The position numbers were made by a program, and so were the translations under genes. A stretch of DNA of 64,000 bases, from positions 227,027 through 291,026 of the forward strand of contig VOIU01000002.1 of the NCBI GenBank assembly GCA_007896885.1, written 5' to 3'. The stretch's first letter is position 1. Each line of letters begins with the position of its first letter. This DNA comes from Bacteroidaceae bacterium HV4-6-C5C (lineage in GTDB: Bacteria; Bacteroidota; Bacteroidia; Bacteroidales; Bacteroidaceae). A model generated the notes under the pieces. It was not told the origin of the DNA, ran no database searches, and saw only the letters and a program-made list of their open reading frames with translations. Below, piece by piece: positions 27,745 through 37,019 of this stretch.

Positions 27745-28287
27745 ATGAAAGAAGTGAAAAAAGAAAAGGCACTGACTTTTATCGAACCGGGGCCTATAGT
27801 ACTGGTCAGCACCTTTGATGGAAAGAAGAATAATATAATGACAATATCCTGGACAATGGCGATTGACTTTGCCCAGAATATTGTCATCACAACCGGTCCG
27901 TGGAACCATTCATTTGAAACAATACTCACCACAAAAGAATGCGTAGTATGTATTCCGACAGCCGATATGCTGGAAACTGCTGTCGGAATCGGTATGATCA
28001 GCGGCACTGAAGTAGATAAGTTTAAAAAATTCGAACTGACCCCTCTTGCAGCCAAGTATGTAAAAGCGCCATTAATAGGCGAATGTCTTGCCTGTCTGGA
28101 ATGTAAGTTAGTAGAACACATTGAACGCTATGGGTTTATCGTATTACACGTTGAACGAGTGGTTATAAATGAAACATCAAAAGAACGCCGGATGATTCAT
28201 GCTGTTGGAGACGGAACATTTATCATCGACGGCGAAACAGTCAATCTTAGAGAAATGATGGAAGAAAAGCTGTCACCGGGACTTTGA
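27745..28287 (+). CDS. Flavin reductase-like FMN-binding protein
   Basis: The start is the ATG at 27745 (180 residues) rather than the TTG two codons earlier. PGPIVLVSTFDGKKNNIMTISW and VITTGPWNHSFETI belong to the flavin reductase/FMN-binding split-barrel fold. The C-terminal part, with HVERVVIN and HAVGDGTFIIDGETVNLR, matches small bacterial members of this family. Likely activity is NAD(P)H-dependent flavin or quinone reduction; the substrate is not predictable. A second split-barrel protein is encoded convergently 76 bp away. Confidence 0.82.
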   Translation: MKEVKKEKALTFIEPGPIVLVSTFDGKKNNIMTISWTMAIDFAQNIVITTGPWNHSFETILTTKECVVCIPTADMLETAVGIGMISGTEVDKFKKFELTPLAAKYVKAPLIGECLACLECKLVEHIERYGFIVLHVERVVINETSKERRMIHAVGDGTFIIDGETVNLREMMEEKLSPGL

Positions 28288-28363
28288 AAGCTTTACAAAG
28301 AATCCGTAGACTTTATTTTCTTATATTCTAACTAGAGAAAATTTCAGCAGATAGAGTCAACAT

Positions 28364-28897
28364 TTACCGTTTAATCCAAACCGCAACAATTTCTCCCCAT
28401 ACATATTTACGATAATCATCGGAGCTCTTATAAGCTTCATTCAGATAATCCTTAGCTTCCTGAGTACAAAAATCCTCAAAACCAGGCGTTGTGATCTGCA
28501 TAAGCTTACATTCTATGACCAACCTAGCTTCCTCAAAAGATATATTACCCGAAGGTGTCTGGACGACGGTCAACTCGGTTTCTTTCATTTTGTCGCCATC
28601 TCTACCGGATTTGCTTCCCAAAAAGAGCATTTGTCCTCTATACTCATTGGCAAAATAGGTCAATGTATACGTCTGCTTATTTTGCATTAGTTCGAGAGTA
28701 TAACGATCCGAACGGATTACACACCAAGTGACAGGCTTCTTGAAAAGTACTCCTAAGCCACCACCACTCCCTATCATAGAGTTATAATGCACTTCGTTAC
28801 CTGCTGTAATAACAAAGAAATCTTTACCCACCATTTTAAATATATTATCACTAATTTCCTCAGGTGAACTTGGTATAAATAATTGATTAAAAGTCAT
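28364..28897 (-). CDS. Flavin reductase-like split-barrel protein
   Basis: 177 residues. DNIFKMVGKDFFVITAGNEVHYNSMIGSGGGLGVLFKKPVTWCVIRSDRYTLELM follows the flavin reductase/pyridoxamine-oxidase-like pattern (FMN-contact serine region, then the R-S-D-R-Y-T segment). The C-terminal segment VIECKLMQI is a typical late strand of the fold. It is a distant relative of the convergent neighbour. The gene lies 55 bp after the MFS exporter gene on the same strand, so it may be part of the same transcript. Confidence 0.75.
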   Translation of the reverse strand: MTFNQLFIPSSPEEISDNIFKMVGKDFFVITAGNEVHYNSMIGSGGGLGVLFKKPVTWCVIRSDRYTLELMQNKQTYTLTYFANEYRGQMLFLGSKSGRDGDKMKETELTVVQTPSGNISFEEARLVIECKLMQITTPGFEDFCTQEAKDYLNEAYKSSDDYRKYVWGEIVAVWIKR

Positions 28898-28952
28898 TTT
28901 TAATATATTAAATGATTAGTTCTAATATTCTGATCTCATATTTTTACAATCT

Positions 28953-30170
28953 CTATCTATCTAAGCTTCGCAAAGGTTTCATGCGGGGCAACACGTATGT
29001 ATAACCCAAGATTGCAAGAAATACAATCAAAATGGTTAGCGCATACAATACGCCCGGACTATAAAAATAGATCGCACCTGTAAAAAGTGGTATAATTACA
29101 TTATTAGCCGATTGCAAGCTTTGATTCACACCTTGCAATTTACCCTGCTTGCTTTCATCCGTGGATTGTGACAGTTGACCGTTGTAGGTAGGATCAAATA
29201 GCCCATCACCTAAGATAATGAAAACAATAGCAAGCGAAATAAGCACTGCCGAATGAACAAATATGCTTATTAATATCAAGCCTAAACCTGTAACAAAACC
29301 GATTAACCCTAAAAGCCCAATACTCTTTTCTTTGAAGTGCTTCAATAACCATGGCAATAATAAAGCACGCGATATGATCTCACAAATCCCGACAATAGTC
29401 AATACACTTCCTATTATCACCGGCCCCCATTTATAAAGATCTTTTAAGAAGACACTGAAATTAAATTGGAAGACATCCAAACCTGCATAATAAATAATAC
29501 CTATCAATAGCAGAAAGCCGACTTCTTTAAAACCAAATATCTCTTTTATGCTCGAAAAGGTATTAAAGCTGTCTAATGAGATACGTGAGCTTCGCTTCTC
29601 CACAAGCAAAGATTCGGGCAATAAAAAATATGCAGCCAAAGCAGAAAGAAATATGAGTCCTGCTGTAATATAAAAAGGTAATGACAGATTTATGCTCCCT
29701 AATATTCCTCCTAACGCAGGGCCTCCCAATTTTCCAATCCCCATTGCAGCGCCGATATACCCAAACCATTTAGTTCGCTCATGTGGCTCGGTGCAATCGG
29801 ATATATAAGCAAATAGTGTACTGATATTGCCGGCCGTCAATCCATCGATTATACGCCCGAGAAAAAGCACCCATAATGCCCCTCCTATCCCAAATAAAAC
29901 ATAACCGATAGTAGACCCCAACAGACTAATCATCAAAATGCTTCTTCGTCCATATCTATCGCTCATTGCACCTAAAACCGGAGCCGCAAAAAACATGCAA
30001 GCAGCAAACACTGACATAAGCAGACTCATACCAACCACCACTTGCTGGGATGGAAGGTATTTACCTATTAAAAAGGGCAAAAGAGGCAATATAATAGACA
30101 TCCCTATGGAGTTTAGCAATACAATGACAATAATAATCCTGAATTTATTCTTTTCTGATTTCATATTCAT
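28953..30170 (-). CDS. MFS transporter, TetA-like DHA1 family
   Basis: The start is set at 30170 (405 residues); the frame runs to 30224 but the extra 18 residues are polar and unlike the family. Twelve transmembrane segments are predicted. Motifs are LLPFLIGKYLPSQ, the motif A loop LGAMSDRYGRRSILM, FLGRIIDGLTAGNISTLFAYISD and GAAMGIGKLGGPALGGILG, as in tetracycline/multidrug antiporters. It is divergent from an AraC regulator 118 bp away, which probably controls it. The true substrate may differ from tetracycline, so tet is not assigned. Confidence 0.9.
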   Translation of the reverse strand: MNMKSEKNKFRIIIVIVLLNSIGMSIILPLLPFLIGKYLPSQQVVVGMSLLMSVFAACMFFAAPVLGAMSDRYGRRSILMISLLGSTIGYVLFGIGGALWVLFLGRIIDGLTAGNISTLFAYISDCTEPHERTKWFGYIGAAMGIGKLGGPALGGILGSINLSLPFYITAGLIFLSALAAYFLLPESLLVEKRSSRISLDSFNTFSSIKEIFGFKEVGFLLLIGIIYYAGLDVFQFNFSVFLKDLYKWGPVIIGSVLTIVGICEIISRALLLPWLLKHFKEKSIGLLGLIGFVTGLGLILISIFVHSAVLISLAIVFIILGDGLFDPTYNGQLSQSTDESKQGKLQGVNQSLQSANNVIIPLFTGAIYFYSPGVLYALTILIVFLAILGYTYVLPRMKPLRSLDR

Positions 30171-30254
30171 TTTAAATTTATAGTTCTTAATAGTAAGTTT
30201 TATGTTTTTCGATTTGATAGGCAAAATTAGCGTGCATTATAGAAATAAAATAGC

Positions 30255-30277
30255 TATATTTGACTATAAAATAGTCA
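30255..30277. promoter_or_regulatory. Inverted repeat over the araC-gene promoter
   Basis: TGACTAT-aaa-ATAGTCA (30261-30277) overlaps a -7 box TATATTTG (30255-30262) and ends 11 bp before the regulator start codon. It may be an autoregulatory operator. On the opposite strand, TAATTTTG (30222-30229) could be the -7 box of the exporter gene. Confidence 0.5.
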
Positions 30278-30287
30278 TAAAAGACAA

Positions 30288-31265
30288 ATGAAGGAAAACG
30301 AAAAGTTGTATATACTACCCAATATTCTGAACATATTCGCAGAATCACTGGGCACTAAAGTAAGAAACAGACGCATAGAAATCCCGGACGAATTTGGCAA
30401 AGGGTACTGTGCAGGATTTGTTTTTAATGAACATATTCAAATGCTATTTCTCAATTATGAACTAAAAGAAAATCTAATTATTGAGAACCCTCTCATTGAC
30501 GAATCACAAAGGATGATTCTTTTTAAGTTCCAGCACATCATATCCCAGCCAAATCCATCACAGGCAACTCAATTGCCTAGAGACATTCCTTCTGTGTTGA
30601 TTGGAACAAGTAGGATGAATACAGATTCCATCATTCCAATTGATACGAAGACTGCCGCCATTAATATAGAAGTAGATGCAAATTATTTAAAAGAGCTATT
30701 TGAGTTATCCGAAAAATCACCGGTTTTGCAAAGCTTGCTGGAAAATAGTCAGCCATTACTCTTCGAACAAATGGTTTACCCCTCTTTGCAAATAATTGTA
30801 GATGAAATAGTAGAGGAAGTTGTTTCTCAATCAGTGAATCAGGCTTTTGAAATATTCTTCCTAAAAATAAAAGCAGAAGAATTGGTTTGCCGGTTATTAA
30901 TGGAACTGGAAAAACGTGATGAAAAGCGAGTTTACGCTTTAAACAAACAAGATCTAGCAGCAGCTTATAGAGTAAAGAAACAAATGCTCGAACATTTAGA
31001 TACTCCCCCGATCATTAAAGAACTTGCCATTCAAGCTAACATGAGTCCAACTAAATTGAAATGCATCTTTAAGCAGATTTTCGGCAATAGTATTTTCAGC
31101 TATTATCAAACATTCAGAATACGGGAAGCTGCACGTCTATTAAAAGAAGAGAATTTGTCAGTATCAGACGCAGGTTACAAAATAGGATTCAGTAATCTTA
31201 GCCATTTCAGCAGAGTTTTTGAAGAGCATATCGGAATGAAACCAAAGCAATATAGCCGGTCGTGA
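30288..31265 (+). CDS. AraC-family transcriptional regulator
   Basis: 325 residues. The N-terminal two thirds have no recognised domain and probably bind the effector. The C-terminal region (about 225-325) holds the double helix-turn-helix of AraC proteins, with IKELAIQANMSPTKLKCIFKQIFG, YYQTFRIREAARLLKEE and AGYKIGFSNLSHFSRVFEEHIGMKPKQY. It is divergent from the TetA-like exporter and probably regulates it in response to a compound the pump handles. Confidence 0.92.
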   Translation: MKENEKLYILPNILNIFAESLGTKVRNRRIEIPDEFGKGYCAGFVFNEHIQMLFLNYELKENLIIENPLIDESQRMILFKFQHIISQPNPSQATQLPRDIPSVLIGTSRMNTDSIIPIDTKTAAINIEVDANYLKELFELSEKSPVLQSLLENSQPLLFEQMVYPSLQIIVDEIVEEVVSQSVNQAFEIFFLKIKAEELVCRLLMELEKRDEKRVYALNKQDLAAAYRVKKQMLEHLDTPPIIKELAIQANMSPTKLKCIFKQIFGNSIFSYYQTFRIREAARLLKEENLSVSDAGYKIGFSNLSHFSRVFEEHIGMKPKQYSRS

Positions 31266-31297
31266 AAATAAGCAATATAAAAGATAATTAAAAACAA

Positions 31298-31336
31298 AAA
31301 AGCTCGCAATCTGAATTGCAAGCTTTCATTTTTTCG
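31298..31336 (+). terminator. Terminator after the AraC gene
   Basis: AAAGCTcGCAAT and ATTGCaAGCTTT form a 12-bp stem with one mismatch and a 4-nt loop, followed by a T-rich tail. It also lies just beyond the 3' end of the opposing tRNA gene, so it may act in both directions. Confidence 0.7.
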
Positions 31337-31358
31337 AGATTCTTATTAACAATTTACG

Positions 31359-31432
31359 CGGTGCGTACGGGACTCGAACCCGTGACCCCATGCGTGACAG
31401 GCATGTATTCTAACCAACTGAACTAACGCACC
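31359..31432 (-). tRNA. tRNA-Asp (anticodon GTC)
   Basis: Read on the minus strand, the acceptor stem GGTGCGT pairs with ACGCACC and the discriminator is G. The D arm contains AGTTCAGTTGGTTAGA, the anticodon stem CATGC/GCATG encloses CTGTCAC (GTC complementing plus-strand 31396-31398), and the T arm has GGGTTCGAGTCCC. The length is 74 nt. The CCA end is not encoded. GTC reads GAC/GAU, giving aspartate. Confidence 0.96.
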
Positions 31433-31565
31433 ATTGTTTCATATTTCATGTCAATCGCTCCTCGATTGCGGTTGCAAAGGTAGATAAATCTTTCATATTT
31501 ACAATACCTCTAAAGAAATATTTTTCATATTTTTTTCATGGCACTTGATTACAAGATATTTATGC

Positions 31566-31573
31566 TAACTTTG
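31566..31573 (+). promoter_or_regulatory. -7 promoter box of the aminotransferase gene
   Basis: TAACTTTG followed by CGATAC fits the -7 box. CTTG lies 18 bp upstream (31544-31547) as a possible weak -33. It is 57 bp from the start codon. Confidence 0.5.
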
Positions 31574-31630
31574 CGATACAAAAAAAAATATGCACAACAG
31601 TTATCGCGAACATAAACTATAAAAGTAAAC

Positions 31631-32944
31631 ATGAAAAATACTCCTATCCAAAGAGATTTGGTTGATAAAATCATTGCCGATTTTGCCATCAAAGATTTCG
31701 GTAGAGCTACCATCCGTGAAGTCAAGGCAATCGCTGCCCAAGTAGAATCCAAGTCCGGCGTGGAATTTATTAAGATGGAAATGGGTGTTCCGGGGCTACC
31801 TCCTTCTTCCATAGGAGTAAAAGCTGAAATAGCTGCACTGGAGAATGGAATAGCCAGCCTCTATCCCGACATAAACGGATTACCCGAATTAAAAAATGAA
31901 GCGGCGCGTTTTGTAAAAGCATTCATTAATGTAGGAATAAACCCAGAAGGATGCGTACCTGTTACGGGATCTATGCAAGGCACTTTTGCTTCATTTTTAA
32001 CTTGTAGTCAATGTGATGACAAACGAGATACCATTTTGTTTATTGATCCTGGATTTCCGGTACAAAAGCAGCAATTGGTCGTTATGGGTCAGAAATATGA
32101 AACATTCGACGTATACGATTACCGAGGAGATAAATTGAAGGAAAAACTTAAAAGCTATTTAAGCAAGGGGAATATATCTGCTATAATCTATTCAAACCCT
32201 AATAATCCAAGTTGGATTTGTCTGAAAGAAGAAGAGCTTCGGATCATAGGAGAATTAGCAACTCAATATGACATCATTGTATTGGAAGATTTGGCTTACT
32301 TCGCTATGGATTTCCGAAAAAATTTAAGCAGTCCGTTTCATTCCCCTTACCAACCCTCTGTCGCACACTACACGGACAACTATATTCTACTGATATCAGG
32401 TTCCAAAGCATTTAGTTACGCTGGTCAGCGTATCGGAGTTAGCTGTATATCCGATAAACTGTATCATCGAGCATATCCTGGATTAGACAAGAGGTACGGG
32501 GGAGGCACTTTTGGCACTGTATTTATACATAGAGTGCTTTATGCATTATCTTCCGGTACGAGCCATTCTGCGCAATATGCATTTGCCGCAATGCTAAAAG
32601 CAGCAAGTGATGGTCAGTACAATTTCTTGGGTGAAGTGAAAATCTACGGAGAGCGCGCTCGCAAATTAAAAGATATTTTCCTAAAAAACGGATTCTATTT
32701 AGTCTACGATAAAGATTTGACTGAACCTGTTGCCGACGGATTCTATTTTACAATAGGCTATCCGAACATAACTGGTGGCGAATTGGCTAAGGAGCTAATG
32801 TATTATGGAGTTAGCGCCATCTCGCTCATAACAACCGGTTCTCACCAAGAAGGTTTAAGAGCTTGTACCTCATTTATTCAAGACCATCAATACAGCTTAT
32901 TAGAGGAACGAATGGCTTTATTTTCTCAGAATCATCCAAGCTAA
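31631..32944 (+). CDS. Class I/II pyridoxal-phosphate aminotransferase
   Basis: 437 residues with the fold-type I pattern: a substrate loop near MEMGVPGLPPSS, NPNNPSWICLKEEEL (the conserved Asn/Pro region), VLEDLAYFAMDF (PLP pyridine Asp/Tyr) and the Schiff-base lysine in LLISGSKAFSYAGQRIG. An Arg near the C-terminus (GLRACTS) fits carboxylate binding. The enzyme transfers amino groups between an amino acid and a keto acid; the exact substrate is unclear. It stands alone between tRNA-Asp and yqgE. Confidence 0.88.
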   Translation: MKNTPIQRDLVDKIIADFAIKDFGRATIREVKAIAAQVESKSGVEFIKMEMGVPGLPPSSIGVKAEIAALENGIASLYPDINGLPELKNEAARFVKAFINVGINPEGCVPVTGSMQGTFASFLTCSQCDDKRDTILFIDPGFPVQKQQLVVMGQKYETFDVYDYRGDKLKEKLKSYLSKGNISAIIYSNPNNPSWICLKEEELRIIGELATQYDIIVLEDLAYFAMDFRKNLSSPFHSPYQPSVAHYTDNYILLISGSKAFSYAGQRIGVSCISDKLYHRAYPGLDKRYGGGTFGTVFIHRVLYALSSGTSHSAQYAFAAMLKAASDGQYNFLGEVKIYGERARKLKDIFLKNGFYLVYDKDLTEPVADGFYFTIGYPNITGGELAKELMYYGVSAISLITTGSHQEGLRACTSFIQDHQYSLLEERMALFSQNHPS

Positions 32945-32961
32945 AAAGATAAATGGAGAGG

Positions 32962-32985
32962 TGGCAGGAAAGAAAAATCCTGCCA
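32962..32985 (+). terminator. Terminator after the aminotransferase gene
   Basis: TGGCAGGA and TCCTGCCA form a perfect 8-bp stem with an 8-nt A-rich loop, followed by TTTGTATTT. It lies 18 bp after the stop. Confidence 0.75.
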
Positions 32986-33069
32986 TTTGTATTTAAGGGA
33001 GTGAATCCTTATTCTGCAAAAAAATAATCAAAAATTTGTTTTCTAAGGATTTATCTGTATTTTAGAGGC

Positions 33070-33663
33070 ATGGATGCCAATATAAACATATTCAAAATTG
33101 AGACAAATAACGCGCTACCTTCGCGTGGAAAAATACTTATATCAGAACCTTTTCTACGTGATAAAATGTTCGGTCGATCAGTTATTTTACTTATAGACCA
33201 CACGATGGAAGGAAGCATGGGCTTGATCCTAAACAAGCCCTTACCTATAAGTTTAAATGATGTATTAAGCGAATTCAAGCACTTGGATAGGATACCTCTA
33301 TTCAAAGGAGGTCCATTGAATGTTGATACATTATTTTATCTTCATACATTAAGTAATATTGAAGGCTCACTACCCGTAGGAAAAGGCATTTATATGAATG
33401 GTAATTTCGATGCGATCAAAGATTATATTTTGCAAGGCAATGATTTTGAAGGTAAAATACGTTTTTTTCTAGGATATTCAGGATGGGAATACGAACAATT
33501 AATCGAAGAAATAAAGGAAAACACATGGCTGATAGCAAAAGACAAAACTTCATCTTACATGAATGTAAAAGACAGTGATAATCTTTGGAAAACATCATTG
33601 GAGAAACTTGGGGGCAAATATGAAATATGGTCCCGATTTCCTCAAATCCCAACTATGAATTAA
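33070..33663 (+). CDS. yqgE: YqgE/AlgH family protein (UPF0301)
   Basis: A 197-residue cytosolic protein with the family signatures [52 protein letters not shown] and [17 protein letters not shown]. Length and order match YqgE. Its biochemical role is not established; it is linked to alginate regulation in Pseudomonas only genetically. The class D beta-lactamase gene converges on it, with 31 bp between the stops. Confidence 0.93.
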   Translation: MDANINIFKIETNNALPSRGKILISEPFLRDKMFGRSVILLIDHTMEGSMGLILNKPLPISLNDVLSEFKHLDRIPLFKGGPLNVDTLFYLHTLSNIEGSLPVGKGIYMNGNFDAIKDYILQGNDFEGKIRFFLGYSGWEYEQLIEEIKENTWLIAKDKTSSYMNVKDSDNLWKTSLEKLGGKYEIWSRFPQIPTMN

Positions 33664-33694
33664 ATATACTCCTCAATCTCCGTAGTCCTGGCAG

Positions 33695-34552
33695 CTATTT
33701 AATAATCCTCAAGTCGCGCAATATCATTTTTGTAATTTCTTTTCTAGCCATGCCGAAATTCGAACGGTTATTCTTTCTATCTTGTAGTAGTCTGGTTGCG
33801 AAGAAATAAACATTATCCTTCGTCTGAATATATCCCACCCACCATCCAGTATTTATACTATTGGCCATAGTCCATCCTGTTTTAGACCGAATTGTATATT
33901 CCGGGTTCTGTTCCGTTATCATAACACGCTTTACAATATCCATGTTTTTCTTGGAAAAAGGTAAGTTTCCATCATATAGTTTTTTAAGCAATTTCACTTG
34001 ACTGAGAGGTGAAATTCCCAGCTTTCCAAAATTCCAAAAATCAACATCTTCCTCAGAAACATCTGTATTACCATATTCTGATTTCTCCAGATATTTTTTG
34101 TAGCAACTCCTATCTATCCTTTTTGCTATTTCAATAAAAGTCCAACCTGCAGAAACTTCAAAAGCATTCTTCACACTTATATCATGATAAATATCCGGAC
34201 GATAGCCATATTTGACTGTATCGGTTATTCCCGGCCATGCGACAACTTCATCCTCACTTGCAACTGCACGGGTCTCCAAAGCAATCAACATGTTGATAAT
34301 CTTAAATGTAGAAGCAGGCAATGTATTCATATTCACACCTTCCGTGTCGGAAAGTATCCAAGTTTTCTTGTCATTATCATAAATTGCAATCGACCCATCA
34401 ACCTGATATTTATCAAAATATTTTTTAAATTCTGGATGAAGGAAAGTACCTGCACTTTGATAATCATCTTCTTTATGAAAAAAGTTATTCGTCTGGCAAG
34501 AAACTGTTGTCAAGCAAGTCAAAAATACAAAAAGAAAGAAAACATTTTTCAT
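33695..34552 (-). CDS. Class D (OXA-type) beta-lactamase
   Basis: 285 residues. A lipobox-like TTVSC (Cys19) suggests an exported lipoprotein. Active-site motifs are Ser81-Thr-Phe-Lys84 (PASTFKI), Ser134-Ala-Gly136-Trp, Tyr160-Gly-Asn162, Trp173 in DFWNFG and Lys224-Thr-Gly226. The nucleophilic serine, the lysine that is carboxylated in the family, the YGN box and the KTG box are all present. The second motif reads SAG rather than the usual SxV. No mobile element adjoins it, so it appears to be an intrinsic gene. Whether it confers resistance cannot be told from sequence. Confidence 0.9.
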   Translation of the reverse strand: MKNVFFLFVFLTCLTTVSCQTNNFFHKEDDYQSAGTFLHPEFKKYFDKYQVDGSIAIYDNDKKTWILSDTEGVNMNTLPASTFKIINMLIALETRAVASEDEVVAWPGITDTVKYGYRPDIYHDISVKNAFEVSAGWTFIEIAKRIDRSCYKKYLEKSEYGNTDVSEEDVDFWNFGKLGISPLSQVKLLKKLYDGNLPFSKKNMDIVKRVMITEQNPEYTIRSKTGWTMANSINTGWWVGYIQTKDNVYFFATRLLQDRKNNRSNFGMARKEITKMILRDLRIIK

Positions 34553-34580
34553 TCAACCCTTCACTAAGTTTAATTCTCGA

Positions 34581-35159
34581 TTAAACCATATCTTTATTCA
34601 AGCAAATCGGTAAATCTATTTTTTCATCGGAAGTGCGTAGCTTCTGTAATAAGATAACATCCTTGAAATGCCCTTCAACGAACCACCATTCTTTTAAAAG
34701 GCCACACTGTTCAAAGCCACAAGAAGTAAACAGTTTCAAACTTAATTCATTGCCCACAGCAACTTCAGCAGAAAGCTGTTTCAAACAAAGAAATCCAAAA
34801 GCATACTCACAAAGCAATGCCAATGCCTCAGAACCATACCCTTCACCACGATATTCTTTCTTCAATGAAATGCCGACTTCTCCTCGAAGATGCATTGGTA
34901 AAAAACCTGTTATATCAATCGTACCAATAGCTACCTGATCCTTCAATCGTATGATCATTAGGCGAAGTTGCTTATCAGCATACATGTCGCATTGGGTGTT
35001 CTCCATGTATTGCTTAATGATATAACGAGAATATGGCACATTGAAACAAGTAATATCCCATTGTTCCGGGTCATTTTCCATCTCGTACATTATTTCAAGG
35101 TCTTCGGGTTCCATAGCTCGGAGTTTTACCCGTTGTCCTAAAAGATATGAGCGTTCCAT
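34581..35159 (-). CDS. GNAT-family N-acetyltransferase
   Basis: The start is ATG 35157-35159 (192 residues), 1 bp after the stop of the upstream gene, indicating coupling; the frame runs on to 35204 without good sequence. LRAMEPEDLEIMYEMEND opens the fold. The acetyl-CoA loop is in KKEYRGEGYGSEALALLCEYAF, and VAVGNELSLKLFTSCGF is the late signature. It resembles the RimJ/RimL subfamily that acetylates protein N-termini or small amines. The substrate is unknown. Confidence 0.88.
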   Translation of the reverse strand: MERSYLLGQRVKLRAMEPEDLEIMYEMENDPEQWDITCFNVPYSRYIIKQYMENTQCDMYADKQLRLMIIRLKDQVAIGTIDITGFLPMHLRGEVGISLKKEYRGEGYGSEALALLCEYAFGFLCLKQLSAEVAVGNELSLKLFTSCGFEQCGLLKEWWFVEGHFKDVILLQKLRTSDEKIDLPICLNKDMV

Positions 35160-35160
35160 A

Positions 35161-35613
35161 TTATTCTTTTTCAATACGTAATTCCTGACGCAAGCGCTTT
35201 TCACTAGGATAACAGAATAAAGAAGCTGTTAAAGCAATAAATGCACATAACATGCCTGTTGTACTAAGCATTAAATAATAAATGGTAAAACCAAATATAA
35301 CCAAAACTGCTAAAACAAGCATACGTATTCCACTCCAGAATGAGTATAAATGCAAAGCTTCCGCAATAGAAACATGATCTATTTTCTTAGATAAAATCCG
35401 TGCAAAATATTTCAATACCACAGGAACACTAATTGCTGTCACTATAATAGTCAATGACTCTACAATATAGGTCAGTCGTACATTCCCCGCATATATTCCT
35501 ACGCAATCAAAAATACCACTTTCTCCAACTATTGCAATTAAAACAGGTAAAAGCCAAAAAGTGATAAAGTAAACTTTCAATCGCTTCGATATTTGTTTTA
35601 TTAATTCATCCAT
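35161..35613 (-). CDS. Membrane protein of unknown function
   Basis: 150 residues with four predicted transmembrane helices (about 15-30, 45-65, 92-112 and 115-135) and charged ends. It carries no recognised motif. It sits between recR (26 bp upstream on the same strand) and the acetyltransferase gene (1 bp downstream), so all three are probably one operon. Confidence 0.75.
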   Translation of the reverse strand: MDELIKQISKRLKVYFITFWLLPVLIAIVGESGIFDCVGIYAGNVRLTYIVESLTIIVTAISVPVVLKYFARILSKKIDHVSIAEALHLYSFWSGIRMLVLAVLVIFGFTIYYLMLSTTGMLCAFIALTASLFCYPSEKRLRQELRIEKE

Positions 35614-35639
35614 CTTCCTTTTAATTTGTGTTTTACTCT

Positions 35640-36257
35640 TTAATTTGTTCCAGTAAAGGGAGTCCTATTTACAATACTGCGTCCCAGCGTTATTTCATCG
35701 GCATATTCAAGTTCATCCCCCACGGCAATTCCCCGGGCTATCACAGATAGTTTTACTCCCATTTTATCTAATTTTCGATAAATAAAGAAGTTAGTTGTAT
35801 CGCCTTCCATTGTTGTGCTTAGCGCCAAAATAACTTCTTTTATACCTCCTTCAGCAACTCGTTGAATCAAACTTTCTATTTCCAAATCACTCGGCCCGAC
35901 TCCATCCATAGGAGATATGACTCCCCCCAATACATGATATAAGCCCCTAAACTGCTGTGTTGCTTCTACAGCCATAACATCACGTATATTCTCTACAACG
36001 CAAACTATTGAAGCATCTCTTTGTGGATTTGCACAAATTCTACAGACCTCAGTATCTGAGATGTTGTGACATACTTTACAGTACTTCACTTCATGCTTTA
36101 ATGTCATGATGGAGTTCCCAAAGGCTTCCACCGTTGCATTATCTTGCCGAAGTAAATGCAAGACCAAACGCATTGCTGTCTTCCTACCAATACCCGGGAG
36201 CTTCGCAAATTCACTCACAGCTTTCTCTAATAATACAGAAGGAAATTGGTTATTCAT
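35640..36257 (-). CDS. recR: Recombination protein RecR
   Basis: 205 residues. The helix-hairpin-helix [17 protein letters not shown] lies near residue 20-37. The zinc finger is Cys60, Cys63, Cys72 and Cys75 ([16 protein letters not shown]). The Toprim domain has [26 protein letters not shown] and GVGPSDLEI. It works with RecF/RecO to load RecA at gaps. Length matches the family. Confidence 0.97.
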   Translation of the reverse strand: MNNQFPSVLLEKAVSEFAKLPGIGRKTAMRLVLHLLRQDNATVEAFGNSIMTLKHEVKYCKVCHNISDTEVCRICANPQRDASIVCVVENIRDVMAVEATQQFRGLYHVLGGVISPMDGVGPSDLEIESLIQRVAEGGIKEVILALSTTMEGDTTNFFIYRKLDKMGVKLSVIARGIAVGDELEYADEITLGRSIVNRTPFTGTN

Positions 36258-36280
36258 ATCAAAAAATCAACTATTGACCG

Positions 36281-36339
36281 CAAAGATAAACAGAAATCTG
36301 TATTCCGAATGGGTATTCGCAAAATAAGTGTTACCTTTG
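36281..36339. promoter_or_regulatory. Divergent -7 boxes of recR and engB
   Basis: TATCTTTG on the minus strand (36281-36288) precedes recR, and TACCTTTG on the plus strand (36332-36339) precedes engB. Both fit TAnnTTTG. No convincing -33 elements were found. Confidence 0.5.
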
Positions 36340-36402
36340 CAGCGGTAAAAAAATATGATGTTTCATAACGAACGTCAACATTTCCTAAAAAAAAACAAGA
36401 CA

Positions 36403-37002
36403 ATGGAGATAACAAGCGCCGAATTCGTTATTAGTAACACCGATGTGAAAAAATGTCCCGCCGGTAATTTTCCTGAGTATGCATTTATTGGTCGATCTAA
36501 TGTAGGTAAGTCAAGCTTAATAAATATGCTTACAGGACGTAAAGCTTTAGCTATGACTTCATCCACTCCGGGTAAAACAATGCTTATCAATCATTTCTTC
36601 ATTAATCAAAACTGGTATATAGTCGACCTTCCAGGTTATGGATATGCTCAAAGAGGTCAAAAAGGTTTAGCTCAGATAAAACGCATCATCGAGGATTATA
36701 TTCTTAATCGTGAACAAATGACTAACCTCTTTTTATTGATAGATTCCAGATTATCCCCGCAGCTTATAGATATTGAATTTATGGAATGGCTAGGAGAAAA
36801 TGATATTCCATTTTCTATTGTTTTCACTAAAACAGATAAGCTAAAAGGAGGACAATTAGGCAATAAAATTAAAGGGTATTTGGCGAAACTCCAAGAGCAA
36901 TGGGAAGAACTTCCGCCATATTTTATCACATCGGCTGATAATAGATTGGGAAGAAAAGAAATATTAGATTATATTGAACACATCAATAGAGAAATAAAAT
37001 AG
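36403..37002 (+). CDS. engB: Ribosome biogenesis GTP-binding protein EngB/YsxC/YihA
   Basis: The start is ATG 36403 (199 residues); the upstream in-frame ATG at 36355 adds residues foreign to the family. GTPase boxes are G1 GRSNVGKS (30-37), G2 TSSTPGKT, G3 DLPGYGYA, G4 TKTDKL and G5-like ITSADNRLG. It is an essential factor in large-subunit assembly in most bacteria. Confidence 0.96.
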   Translation: MEITSAEFVISNTDVKKCPAGNFPEYAFIGRSNVGKSSLINMLTGRKALAMTSSTPGKTMLINHFFINQNWYIVDLPGYGYAQRGQKGLAQIKRIIEDYILNREQMTNLFLLIDSRLSPQLIDIEFMEWLGENDIPFSIVFTKTDKLKGGQLGNKIKGYLAKLQEQWEELPPYFITSADNRLGRKEILDYIEHINREIK

Positions 37003-37019
37003 ATATTTATTAGTATAAA

